The notes: generated by a model not told the origin, from the letters alone. A stretch of DNA of 64,000 nucleotides from Nelumbo lutea (GCA_022828595.1 JAKGHH010000003.1:11284934-11348933); one strand, 5' to 3'; shown: positions 33,191 to 43,767, counted from the stretch's first letter. Program-made: numbers and translations.

Positions 33191-33423
33191 CTCTTCAGAC
33201 TTACAATGATAACAAAACCATGTTGAAAATAAGACCTGCCTCTATTGAAGACAACGTTAACTAGATCAAACTCAATTTGCACAAGGTGGTGCATAGGCTT
33301 AGAGAAACTAAAGGGAATTCGTTGGCAATGGCATCCACTTGCGAGAAGATGACCCTAAGTGGAGCTAAGAAAGGTGAATCCGAGAGATCTAATTAGGGGA
33401 GTACTCGGAGTACTGAATTTGCG
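33191..33423 (+). other. Unassigned, possibly leader or gag remnant
   Basis: This follows the primer-binding site above. The phrase gttggcaatggcatccac occurs twice (about 33321 and 33434), suggesting a local duplication at the junction with the LINE. No family was recognised. Confidence 0.35.
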
Positions 33424-35267
33424 TTGTGGAATTTGTTGGCAATGGCATCCACCTATGATATGGTGGATTGGTCTTTCCTAATGGCTGACTTGATTATTAG
33501 AGCTGACTTGATGAACTTGTTTAGAGGTTGGAGATTAGGAAGGGCTGAGGTGACTGCAACTCATTTGCAATTTGCTGATGACATAATCATTCTTTGTGAG
33601 GAAGGTGATATATCCAGTATGAGGAATCTAAAGGAATTGGTGGAGGTTTTCCCAAGGATATCAGGATTGTAAGTGAGCTGGGGGGAAAAGTTATGTGGTG
33701 GGAGTCAATATGGGAGGAGTTAACATTAGGATAGTGGCAGAGATTTTTGGATGTGAAATCAAAGTCTTTCCCCTAGAATATCTTGGAATGCCTTTGGAAG
33801 GATAATCCGAGAATAGAAGGTTTTGAGAAACCTGTAGTGGAAAGATTTACTAAAAAATTAGTCATGTGGAAGAGAAATTATATCTCTTTGGAGGGTAGAA
33901 TAACTTTGATTAAATCCACTTTAGCCAACTTACCTATCTATTTCCAGTCCACTTTTGGGATCTAGTGAAGGACCGAAGGTGGCAAGGCAACTAGAAAAGG
34001 TTATGACAGACTTTCTGTGAGAATCGTGAGATGAGAAGAAAAGGACCATTTGGTAAAATGGGTACATGCAAGCCCAAGTATCAAGGGGGCCTGGGCATAG
34101 GGAATTTGGTCATGAGAAATACAACTTTACTAGGAAACTGGCTAGAGAGTGATATACTTTGGCACGAGGTCATTAAAAGCATATGGAGTGGCAGAAAATG
34201 GCTGAGATGCAAAATTGGTGACTCACACTTCATCAAGTTCCCCTTGGAAAGCAATTTCTGAGGTACTACCTTCCATTTTAAACTTCATTTGTTTTGATGT
34301 GGGTAATGGAAATAGTGTTTTATTTTGGGAAGATCTTTGGGTTGATGAGCTGCCACTTAAGCTACAATTCCCTAATCTTTATTCCCTTTCAAATTAAAAA
34401 TTGGAACCTATTGCTAAATTTGGTGTAATCACCACCTTAGGGTTAAACCAAGATTTTGGTTTCACAAGGGGTTTGAGGGATAGTGAATGTAATTCCCTGA
34501 TTCTTTTACTGTCAAAACTAGAAAATGTTTTTTTTTTACCCGAGTGTTTCTGATGCAAGAGTTTAGTCTCCTTCCATTGAGGGTTTGTTCTTGTGTGCCT
34601 CCTTTTTCAACCTACATGTACACTTGGACTCCAGGGGGTGAATTTCCTGGTGAAAGAGATTTGATGTCAACATATCCCTCCAAAAGTTCAAGGTTTGTGT
34701 TGGGAAGTGTTCCTTGGAAAGGTTAACACCTATGTCAGGCTATAGAAAAAAAGGCCTAATATATGCCTTTCTCCTCTGTGTTTCTTTTGTAAAGCTAGTG
34801 GTGAGACTCTCCCTCATTTATTAATCTCTTGTGATTTTGTGATTGGTATTTGGGATTTTGTCTGTTCTCTTTTTGGTTGCAGATGAGACACCCCACAAGA
34901 CGTGGTAAGCCTATTCAACTCTGATTTCTTGAGGCAACAGAAAAAAAAGGGAAAACAAAAGCAGCTATAGTGTGGACTATGTGGGAGGAAAGAAACCTAA
35001 GGATCTTTAGTGAAAAAAATAGAACCAAAGAAGAGCTGGTTGAGGCAATAACAGCTAGAACTGTGCATTGGGTAAGAACTTTGGAACTCTTCAGGGAGTA
35101 TTCAACTAATATCATTCTAAGAGCATGGGATGAAGAGGCACAAACAGGAACACTCAATGAAAGATTTAGAATGGATTGGCAACCCCCAGCCAAAATAGAC
35201 TAAAGCTTAATTTTGACGGCAGCTCAATGGGGAATCTAGGAAGGGCAGGAATAGGAGTCTTTAGAAA
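33424..35267 (+). pseudogene. Sense L1 LINE, RT to start of RNase H
   Basis: Decayed ORF2: YDMVDWSFL, an internal gap, then HLQFADDIIILCEEGD with the catalytic FADD. LEYLGMPLEG, VVERFTKKLVMWKRNYISLE and ITLIKSTLANLP follow. The zf-RVT region reads CFFCKASGETLPHLLISCDF (about 34784), then IVWTMWEERNLRIFSEKNRT. RNase H begins KLNFDGSSMGNLGRAGIGVF and is cut at 35267 by copia I. It resumes at 38258. Stops are frequent. Confidence 0.87.
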
Positions 35268-35601
35268 TGTTAAGTGAGCTGATTTATGTTGGGCCGATTT
35301 GCGTTTAGTTTGTTTTCTTTTAAATTAAGAAGTTGTTGGGCCTTGGGCCCATTAGTCTTTTATTTTTAAAAGAATTGTAAGTACTTAGTTGAGTTGCCAC
35401 CCACTAGGGGCATCTTTGTAATATCCCATATTTAAGTTAATTATAAATAGAATGAGGGGTTGGCGGCTAGGGTTATGTATCACTATCCTAGTCGACCTTC
35501 TCCTTTTCTTCCCTTTCCTCTGTCTATTGTTGAAACCCCCAACTTTCTCCTCTTCCTTTCACAAGAAGCTTGGCCGAAATCAGCACATAAGGCTTTCTAC
35601 T
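35268..35601 (+). repeat. 5' LTR of copia I
   Basis: It contains taattataaatagaatg (TATA-like) near 35439. It ends just before the PBS TGGTATCAGAGT at 35602-35613. It differs from the 3' LTR at about eight sites, plus a CTT indel. Confidence 0.9.
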
Positions 35602-36078
35602 TGGTATCAGAGTAGGTTGAAGGTTCTTGAAGAGATTCACTCCTACAGCCCTAGATCGGCCGACTGCATGGAGATTTAAGAGGCTGATCGAAGCTCTCAG
35701 GTAAGCCCAGTTTTTGGATTTTCTTGATGGATCTGTATGCCTTGTAGCTGGTCTAGGGTTTTTCATCAGAATCAGGAAAAACTGGAGAAAGGGGAAGAGT
35801 CATGATTTTGTTGGACTCTTCAATTTTGACCTAGGTAGTGGCGCCCTAATTTTTTTACGGTTCCTCTGGGTTTTTTGTAAGGGGCGATTCAAGTTCCATG
35901 TGGTTTGGAGGCTTCTAGAGAGGGTGGTTGCTTTTTCTCTCTCTTCTCCCATCCTACCGAAAAGGAATCTTTCGTGGGAAGAAAGTCCAGGACACCAAAG
36001 GAGTGCATTGGTTCCAGAAGGTATTCTGTTTGTTCTTGCTGCATTTTTTGGTTGTTTTTTGTACCTCTTTTGAAACAC

Positions 36079-37170
36079 ATGAAGGGACACAGAGTTGAAT
36101 ATAAGCTCGGGAATGAAATGGGACCAATGGAAGGAGGTGCTGGAGACCCCTTCAGAGCTGGGACCATTACTACAGTTAGGTTGGATGGTACAAACTACTT
36201 GGAATGGTCCCAATCTACAAAGATGGCCATTGGGGCTCGTGGAAAATTGGGGTATATTACTGGTGAAGAGGTGAAACCCGAAACTGGCAACTCTCGGTGG
36301 GTGCAGGAAAATTATATGGTAATGACATGGTTGTGTAATTCTATGTTGCCACATATAAGTAAACATTCTTTTATGGGCAAACACTGCTAAGGAGATATGG
36401 GATGGGGTTGCAGAAACCTATTCACAAAGGGAGAATGTTGCTAGGGCTTATCAACTGAGAAATCAAATTATTGCCACAAGGCAGGGAGATAGATCTGTTG
36501 CAGCCTATTTTTCAGTCCTTAAGACCCTGTGGTAGGAGATCGACCATCTAGAGACCTTTGCTTGGGAAACCACCAATGATGCAGCTACCTATCAAAGACA
36601 CTTAGAAAAGTAGAGGGTGTTCGAATTCCTTGCTGGCCTTAACCCTAAGTATGACATTGCACGATAACATCTTCTTTCTAGGGACAGTGTCACTCTCTCC
36701 CAAGCATATGCCTTTGTGTCAGGAGAGGAGTGCAGGAGGGATGTAATGATGAAAAATCTTGGTTTTGATCAGTCTACTATGGTAAGTGTTGTGAAATCTA
36801 AACAGAATGGCAATGAAAACAAAAAAGAAGACAAAAGGGACTTGGTCTGTGACTACTATAAGAAGCCTAAGCATACAAGAGACACTTGTTGGAAGCTTCA
36901 CCCACATCTTGTGCCAACCAGATTAAAGAATAAGAAAGGAAACGCACACATGGCAATTACTGGTGATACTCCGGCCCCCCCTACTACAGTTGCTTTGGAG
37001 TCCGTTGTAGTTGCTGCAGTAAGGGCCGAGCTTGAGAGGTTTGGGCTACTTCTGAATCAGAGGGACACAACTAGTTCCAGTTCAGCCGTAAGCGAACAAC
37101 AAGGTACAAGTAGCACAGATGGAGCTCACTCTACCTCCTTTGCCTACACAGGTAGTTCACATGTCACCGC
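36079..37170 (+). pseudogene. gag of copia I, broken
   Basis: From ATG 36079 the frame contains TTVRLDGTNYLEWSQSTKMA and WVQENYMVMTWLCNSMLPHI, then changes frame at about 36370. The region after it has stops. The last part (36716 onward) holds a knuckle CDYYKKPKHTRDTC, in which the second Cys is Tyr, and then LKNKKGNAHMAI. It is homologous to the gags of A and B. The untranslated leader occupies 35614-36078. Confidence 0.86.
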
Positions 37171-37921
37171 AGACTATGTTTCTGCTTCAGAGCATATGAC
37201 CCATTGCTCCACTATTTTCTCCTCTTATTAGCTCTATTCTGGCAGAGATAGGGTCTCCACAGCTGATGGATCCCATGGTCCTATTGTTGGGAAGGGATCT
37301 GTCAAGATTAATGATTCTATTTGCTTACCCTCTGTCCTCCATGTTCCTAGATTGAGCACTAATTTGTTATCTGTTAGTAGTTTGACTAAAAATCTGAATT
37401 GCTTAGTGATTTTTTTTCCTAGACGCTGTATTTTGCAGGATCTGGATTCAAAAAGGACGATTGGGAGTGGTCGTGAAGTGAATGGAATCTACCTCCTGGA
37501 TGCTCTCCCTCTTCACCAAAGCCATCATGTTTGTAGAGATAGTGAGTCAAAATCTGTGGGTCAGATTATGCTTTGGCACAACCGTCTGGGTCATTTATCC
37601 TTTTCTTCTTTGAGTTGTTTGTTTCCAAAATTGTTTGAGTCTGTGAGTTTGTCAAGTTTGAAGTGTGAGGGTTGTGAACTTGGAAAGCATTGTAGACACT
37701 CTTTTAAACCTAGTAATAAAAGATGTTCTTTTCCCTTTGATGTTATTCATTCGGATGTGTGGGGCCCTTATCATGTTCCCTCTATCGCTATTTTCTCCTA
37801 TTTGTGGACGATTTCTCTCGATATTCCTGGATTTACCTGATGAAATCACGCGATGAAGTACCATCCTTGGTGAGGCAATTCCACCAGATGGTACTAACAC
37901 AGTTTGGGACAAGAATAAAGA
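37171..37921 (+). pseudogene. Protease remnant and truncated integrase of copia I
   Basis: The protease site has lost its catalytic residues: YVSASEHMT stands where DSGASDHMT is expected. Then come SVLHVPRLSTNLLSVSS, IMLWHNRLGHLSF and the integrase zinc motif CEGCELGKHCRHSF. HSDVWGPYH carries the first catalytic Asp. The core continues, after a frame change, to LTQFGTRIKMFR, where the next residues should be SDNAKEYF. Instead the sequence passes into the 3' LTR. No second Asp or Glu remains. Confidence 0.87.
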
Positions 37922-38257
37922 TGTTCAGAGCTGATTTATGTTGGGCCGATTTATGTTTAGTTTGTTTTCTTTTAAATTAAGAAGTTGTTGGGCCTTGGGC
38001 CCATTAGTCTTTTACTTTTAAAAGAATTGTAAGTACTTAGTTGAGTTGCCGCCCTACTAGGGGCATCTTTGTAATATCCCATATTTAAGTTAATTATAAA
38101 TAGAATGAGGGGCTGGCGGCTAGGGTTATGTATCACTATCCTAGTCGACCTTCTTCTCCTTTTCTTCCCTTTCCTCTGTCTATTGCTGAAACCCCCAACT
38201 TTCTCCTCTTCCTTTCACAAGAAGCTTGGCCGAAATCAGCACATAAGGCTTTCTATT
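37922..38257 (+). repeat. 3' LTR of copia I
   Basis: The LTR text from gagctgatttatgttggg onward matches the 5' LTR. The first bases read TGTTCAGA, shared with integrase codons, so the deletion joint lies within this short overlap. It ends TTTCTATT before AGAAA. Confidence 0.88.
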
Positions 38258-38690
38258 AGAAATTACCAAGGAGAAGTGGTAGCTCTGTATACAGGTCGAA
38301 TTGGTGTCAGGGAATCAGTAAATGCTGAAATTTGGGTCATATTACAAGGCTTAAGATTGGCAGAATAGATGGGTGTCACGGAATTGGAAGTAGAAGGGGA
38401 CTCACAGCTAGTAATCTCATGGACTCAGCAAGTCAATTCTGTTCCTTGGTTCTATAAACATACTTTCAGGAAATAGACTCCCTTGCAAGAAGGATCGTCT
38501 TTCCTATTAGGTGGATAAGGAGAACAACAAATGAAATGACAGATATTTTAGCAAAGCAGGAAGTTGAAAGACCAATTATTTTCAGAGCAAAATTGTAATC
38601 TACTGCTGATTGGTTTAATGGTTTTCCAAAGTTGTAAATTTCAATAAATTTTCTCATTATTTGCTGATCAAGAAAAATGCATTTGTGCAT
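38258..38690 (+). pseudogene. Sense L1 LINE, RNase H end and 3' tail
   Basis: This continues the domain split by copia I: YQGEVVALYTGRIGVRESVN, then EIWVILQGLRLAE, a stop, and GVTELEVEGDSQLVISWTQQ. The 3' end has caataaattttctc and gctgatcaagaaaaatg, like the other LINE tails here but with a short, impure A run. Confidence 0.85.
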
Positions 38691-39543
38691 ATTCTACCCC
38701 TGCAAACCGGATAACAATCTATAAGCATGACAGGAACAGTGTTGCAGGTACAAGAACCATGCCTTTCTAGTTCGGTTTCTTGCTTAATAGAGGATAATTC
38801 AATCAGGAGTTCCACTGATAATGGATTTTTGTGAGCTGGAGGTTTGCGAAAAGACAATTTCATGAGTGGCAGAGGTTAGGTCTGAGCCAGTTTCCCTGAA
38901 AACTTGGTAGAGGGATTCCAATGAGGAAGATGGGGCAAAACTGACTCTGAACCAATTGTTCAAGTGATTATTAGAAGGGTTGAGGTTGATCTTGGTCCAT
39001 GAAGGAAAGAGGCAATGATGGATGTGTCTGGTGTAGGTGTGGTGCCTTTGACGAAGACAAAGATTGCTAATAAATCACATGTTGCCCATGTTACAAAGGT
39101 TTTCTCTCAGATGAAGGATGGTCTTGTTGGGGAAGTCCTGGCAACAAATATAAGAGGATTTACAAAAGAAAAGGATCAAGAGGCGTGGCTAGAAATATTC
39201 TGGCTTATGGTAAGAGTGTAGATTCAGGGAAGAATAAGGCGGGTTTTGTTTCTGAGGAAGGAGCTGAAGTTGTTAAGGAGAAACCAGAGACTTTTGATGC
39301 AAGTTTCGGGTGTTCGAGTTGAGAGAAGAAAAAAGTGGATTTGGAGTTTTGAATTGATAAGGAGGTTCAATTTGGTAAACTGTTGGATCTTTCCTTTATA
39401 GGTGGCAAGGGGTTTGCTAGAAGAGCTATCATGGAATGGGAGAATAGTAAAAGTAAGGGAAATGTGTTAATTGATGATGAAAGCTGCTGTGGTGATGAGC
39501 TGGAAGTTGGGCCAAGTAGTAGGGGGTATTTCTATATCTCTTA
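38691..39543 (+). other. Unassigned sequence, possibly LINE ORF1-derived
   Basis: The segment has scattered codon-like text but no domain I can name. It is AP1G intron by position. An open frame at 39015-39221 codes for 68 residues without recognisable motifs. Confidence 0.35.
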
Positions 39544-39671
39544 GGCTATGTTTGTTTGAAGGAAAAGGTAGGGAAAGAAAGGGAAATGTAGGGAAACCTT
39601 TACAAACCTTGTATAGGTTTCCCTGCCTTTCCCTTCCTTTCCCTACTTTTTCATTCAAACCAAACACAGCC
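39544..39671. mobile_element. Tourist-like MITE (PIF/Harbinger type), 128 bp
   Basis: The 128 bp segment is almost entirely one inverted repeat: the left end GGCTATGTTTGTTTGAAGG pairs with the right end ttcaaaccaaacacagcc. TTA flanks both sides (39541-39543 and 39672-39674), the 3 bp duplication typical of PIF/Harbinger MITEs. It has no coding capacity and would fold into a hairpin if transcribed with the AP1G intron. Confidence 0.85.
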
Positions 39672-40032
39672 TTAAGGCAGGCTTAGGAGTGAGTGGTATT
39701 TATGTTTTGTATCAGGATCCAGAAGTGAGGCCGTGGTATAGGTGAAGTTGATGTTTTGGGGGTTTTCTTTCTTCTCTTGGGTGATGCCTTATCACCTTCG
39801 TTCTATGTACTTTCTTTTTTTGTTTTAATGAATTTTATCTTTAATTTTCTTTTGAAAATCATTAATCCCTGCAAAAAAGTGAGCCATGTTTTCTGTTAGG
39901 AAAGCATTCAAGCTGGGGGTGCCATTGTCATGCATGAGCACTCTGTTTCATTGGACTACCCTTTTTTCCATGTCTGCTTTGAGGTATACATTTATCTGGA
40001 AATGGATAACCAACTTGAGCTTTCCGTATCAG
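39672..40032 (+). other. End of the giant AP1G intron
   Basis: No repeat was recognised. It ends with gagctttccgtatcag, the acceptor of the exon at 40033. Confidence 0.6.
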
Positions 40033-40155
40033 GTAACAGAATTTGATGTGGCGGATGTCTTAGAGATTGTCATGAAGCATCATACATCAGATATTACCAG
40101 TAGGGCAATGTCTCTGATTGCTCTTTTGAAGCTCTCATCTCGCTTTCCTTTATGT
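40033..40155 (+). CDS. AP1G: AP-1 complex subunit gamma, exon after the 24 kb intron; 3' edge uncertain
   Basis: After the acceptor ccgtatcag the sequence encodes VTEFDVADVLEIVMKHHT, then SDITSRAMSLIALLKLSSRF, homologous to the TES.AVDV.E..I..H.SD block of gamma-adaptin. The family usually continues FPSCS and then an intron. Here the text is FPLCF, both changes being C-to-T, and no good donor is obvious; candidates lie at about 40153 or 40177. This leaves open whether the locus is still functional. No later AP1G exon was recognised up to 64000. Confidence 0.85.
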
Positions 40156-41409
40156 TTTCCTAATACTTATTTATATGTATATAACTTTCTAAATGTTATG
40201 TGAACATAATATGCCTTGTTTTAGTGAGATGGATAAACTAATTCTTGCTGTAAATATGTCTAGCTGGTGCTTTTCTTTTCAATTTAATGTTCACATAATT
40301 TTAATTGCTTCTTCTTGTTTCCTATTCTTCCAAATTTTGGATTATACTTGGTTTAAATTACATTTGCTTAATTTTCTATCATTCCCTACTCCCTAATGGA
40401 CTGGAAAATTGGTGTTAGATTAGATGCAGCACCTTGTAAGTTCAGTTTGATTGAGATTTTGTATTGGTTGGTTCCTGTTGCTAGAAACTCTCCTTTGTGA
40501 CTAGGAATTTAAGTTGCTTTCAGGAACAACTTGCAAAATTAAATAAAAAATATTCATCATTGAAAATTATGTTCCTCTGAGGCTCTTGCCATCTAATATG
40601 TATTTGTTATAAACAACATTTATTTGTGCTATATTTGAAACAAAGTAAAAACTTTTTCTTTGGCTGTGTATTGTTAATCTGGCATATTTATGCTGCAACA
40701 CATTATTCATGCATATGCATGTCTCCCTTGCCACAATCCTGTCATGAATTCTCCAATTTGTCTCCAATAATAATCTTGGCCTTTTTTTCTTTCGGCTTTA
40801 GTGTAATAATATTGGTAAGAGGAGAAACGATCTCTTATCTGTATGGAGATCGTACATATAGATTATCATGGAGTATGTTCAGCTGTAACAAAAGGTACTT
40901 GTCAAAAAAATAGGAATATAAATAATGTGTTGTTCAAATCTAAAATCCAAGAATCAAAAACAAGCTGTGGTGATCTTGAATTCTTTAAACAAATTTTCAA
41001 TCCATCTAACTTCTTTCTGAACCTCAAAAAGATACCAGGCGAGGATTTGCTTTCATCTATTTCGTAGTTTGCATTTTAACCTCTTTTCATCTGGATTATT
41101 TGCCTACATTTTTCTGTTATACCTTTGGCGATGATTTAAGTGCCCATAATTTGATGATGGATATGGCACTGAACAGCATGCAATGGCGAAACAGTATTCT
41201 TGTAGTCAGTCCCATATTGTTGAGACAAGGCTTAGATGATGATGATGACAATGAGGATTTTGCAGTTATACCTTTGAGATGGTTCATATAATATAATTTG
41301 CATTTTCATTCTCTCTCTCTCTCTCTGTCTCTGACATTTGCATCTTTGTTGGTTGAGTTTGTCTCTTTATTTTTTTTAGACGTGCTCTTTTTTTTTCCCA
41401 AACTTTTCT
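40156..41409 (+). other. Downstream AP1G intron, nothing recognised
   Basis: AT-rich sequence without a detectable AP1G exon. One open frame at 41100-41291 contains a run of acidic residues (DDDDDNEDF) but matches no family known to me. A CT microsatellite lies at about 41309-41335. Confidence 0.45.
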
Positions 41410-42600
41410 TCCGGTGGAGGGGTGGCCACTGTGAATTTTATTAATATAAAAAAAATAGCATAGGGTCCTGGGGGCATACAAACCTTACCCCTCTGGTCCT
41501 CTGGAAAGCTATACAAAAGAGATTCCAGCTCATAAAATAACAAGTCAAAGGTCAGGCATTTCCCTAAAAAAGAACAAAAGCTACTTGACCCTGAGGAAGG
41601 ATAGTCTATTCCTGTCATTTTGAAGGGAAAGAATCACGGAATCATGAAGATTTGCTGCTTATGATACTCCAAACTACTATAAGTTTCATAGGCAATGTTA
41701 GCAAGAAAGTTGGCCACCGAGTTCCCTTCCTGGAAAATGTGTTCTATCCACCAAGATACACTGCTAAGCAAAGTGATGATATTGTCCAGTAGGTACCATA
41801 ATCACCACGGGCATACACAATGTCTAATAGCACTTTGGAGTCTATATGCATGCCCAAATTGGTGTACTCCAAAGGAACTATTAGGAAAATCCCACCATAT
41901 AAAGTCAAAGCCTCAGCATCTAAATTCATCCTAACTTAATAGAAGTGAGAGAAGCCAGCAAGAAAATTAAGTTGACAGTCACGTAAAATGCCACCTCTGC
42001 CACTTAAAGCTGGGTTATCCGTTATCATGTGAAGCACCGCTAGTGTAAGGTATAACCATATCACCGAGAGAGGGTCGTAAGAACCAGCTGAATATTTTGA
42101 TCTTTTCTAGCTACACCATTAATGCCAAGCCCCTTTAATTGGGCCTTATCAATCATACTTTTCTCCATGGGAAAAAGAGACAGCCAAATGATAGAATGCA
42201 ACCAGCCTCCCACTTCCACTTGAGATATAACATAAGAAGCTGAAGAGATTCTATTCTCCACCCTCCTTAGGTTTCTCTCCCTCCAAACCTCCCAAAGAAT
42301 AATTAGGTGTGCAGACTTAGCAACCATACTCCAATGGTTATTTTTTGCAGAGAAGCAAGCCATCCATCTGCTGAAGCACTACTGGATTGATTATCCATCT
42401 ATCAAAGGAATGACAAGCTTGAGAGAAAAAAGCTTCCATGGCTTTTGAGCTTACACTCCTCTAAAAACTAGGTGGTCGAGGTCCTCAATGTGTGGATCCT
42501 TACAGCAATTGCATCTAGAAAAGAAATGGGATCAACTGCTGTCTATTCCCATCACCAAAAAACCAACCAGAATTTCAGCCAGGAGCCATTACCAGCTCGT
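41410..42600 (-). pseudogene. Antisense L1 LINE, zf-RVT and RNase H
   Basis: On the - strand, the zinc-binding part reads CNCCKDPHIEDLDHLVFRGV (about 42520-42455), then ILWEVWRERNLRRVENRISS. RNase H text follows, with AEALTLYGGIFLIVP, MHIDSKVLLDIVYARGD and a decayed ...ANFLANIAYET-like tail spread over frames. The 3' end near 41420 has ttattaataaaattc on the - strand. No full poly(A) tail is visible. Confidence 0.78.
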
Positions 42601-42719
42601 TATCCATGCCTTCTAGTTAACAAGCTGGTACTCTGACTTGAAGGCATATTTGCCCTTCCGGATTATAAGGTAGTCAAGGCTATAATGGTAGCGTAGAACT
42701 ATGCAGGTGTTGGGGTTGT

Positions 42720-43350
42720 GAGGAACCATACAGATATGGGAGCTGCTGAAGTAGGAAGAAGAGGAATGGCAGATAGAGGAGTCGTGGTGAGGAACGATGG
42801 GAAGTTAAAGGAGAGGTTGGAGTTTATGCAGCGGTGCTTGGTGGGAAGGTTTATAGAGGCGGATCCGGATATAAGAGAAGTGAAGATTGGGCTTGGTCAA
42901 AATGGTATGGTGTGGGTTTCGAAGAAGTAAGAAGGCTAGGAGCAGGGCAGTTTTTGTTCAATTTTACAAGAAGGGATGCGGAAGTTCTTTATTGTGAGAG
43001 GGGCGGAGCAAACTCGGTTTGGTTGGAGAAATGGACGCCAGAGTCCAGAGATGGTGAAGCTTACGGACGATACAAACTTAGATTGATTGATGTTTACGGA
43101 GTGCCGCTGCACACATGGAGTACATAGACGTTCAAAGCTATAGGAAATGCAGTAGGCAAATTCAGAAGTTCTGATGATAGGAACCGCTGCTGGGAGCAGT
43201 TACAGTTCGCCAGAATCCTGATTGAAACTGACAATGCGATGAAGATTCCGACGCTGCAGGACCTGTTCTACATGGAAGAAAAGTTTCAACTTAGAATTGC
43301 AGTAGCAGGGAGAGATAGGGGAGAGATCGGGAGAGGAACTTACGAAGAGG
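42720..43350 (+). pseudogene. DUF4283-like fragment (LINE ORF1 or gag-like protein)
   Basis: Two frames together give RCLVGRFIEADPDIREVK, then VRRLGAGQFLFNFTRRDAEV, VWLEKWTPESR, YGVPLHTWS and LQFARILIETDNA. This is the order of the plant DUF4283 domain found in ORF1 of L1 LINEs and related zinc-knuckle proteins. A frameshift lies near 42900. No zinc knuckle follows. The function is inferred from the domain only. Confidence 0.65.
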
Positions 43351-43767
43351 GGCCAAGATTTGGCGACTAGAAGAAACGAAAGAAGAAAGGCTTCCAGTGG
43401 CAGAGTTGGTCGGCAGGGAGGTGAGGTAGATGAAGGGACAGAGCAAGGAAGGGAGGGGCGGAAGGAAGATGACGAAGCTGAAGACGTGAAGCGTGAGATC
43501 GGGGACAAGTCAGGGACAGGAAAGACACAAAAAAGTCTGGGTAGGGGCAGTTTTGAAAAAAAGACTTGTAAAAATGGTTTAAGTCGAGTTCAGGGACAAG
43601 TCAGGGACGGGAAAGACACAGAAAGGATGGGCAGGGGCAGTTTTGGAAACAAGACTTATAAAAAGGAGTTAAGTCGAGTTAATGAGAAGGGGAAGTTGAA
43701 AAGCTTCAAAAGAGGAAGAATAGATGAGAGGAGTTTACATTTCCATTTGAAGAATTATTTTGGTTAA
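43351..43767 (+). other. Basic open frame with an in-frame 90 bp tandem duplication
   Basis: An open frame at 43360-43767 encodes 135 residues rich in Lys, Arg, Gly and Glu. It directly follows the DUF4283-like fragment and may be its decayed basic C-terminus in another frame. It contains two 90 bp tandem units (43501-43590 and 43591-43680), giving repeats such as LGRGSFEKKTCKNGLSRV and MGRGSFGNKTYKKELSRV. No known domain was recognised. Confidence 0.5.
43501..43680 (+). repeat. Tandem duplication, 2 x 90 bp
   Basis: Each unit has gggacaagtcaggga near its start and ends ttaagtcgagtt. The two differ at roughly 20 sites, so the duplication is old. Confidence 0.9.

Larger units (their letters stand above)
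35268..38257 (+). mobile_element. Copia I: deletion derivative (gag, protease, partial integrase)
   Basis: LTRs of about 334 and 336 bp start TGTTAAGTGAGCTG (5') and end TTTCTACT or TTTCTATT. The target duplication AGAAA is perfect (35263-35267 and 38258-38262). The host is the RNase H domain of a sense L1 LINE, whose frame rejoins across it (GVFRN-YQGEVVALY). The internal region goes straight from integrase to the 3' LTR, so RT, RNase H and the polypurine tract are absent. It complements copia J, which keeps only the other end. Confidence 0.92.
15608..40032 (+). other. AP1G: Giant AP1G intron (24.4 kb) filled with transposable elements
   Basis: The donor gtgagt at 15608 and the acceptor cgtatcag ending at 40032 join codons T and V of a conserved gamma-adaptin block. 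The intron holds an antisense RTE LINE, an antisense L1 LINE, copia G, gypsy H with nested copia J and fragment K, a MITE-like insertion, an LTR fragment, a sense L1 LINE with nested copia I, and a Tourist-like MITE. Most of its length is therefore insertions. All LTR elements inside are in the sense orientation, so each brings promoter and polyadenylation signals that could affect AP1G transcripts. Confidence 0.88.

Noticed and set aside
35800..36384. 194-codon - strand open frame opposite copia I
   Set aside because: It lies antisense to the leader and gag of copia I, whose + strand text is clearly homologous to gag. No domain was seen in the - strand product.
41100..41291. 63-codon frame with an acidic run as an AP1G or other host exon
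   Set aside because: It does not match the expected next part of gamma-adaptin, and flanking splice sites were not convincing.
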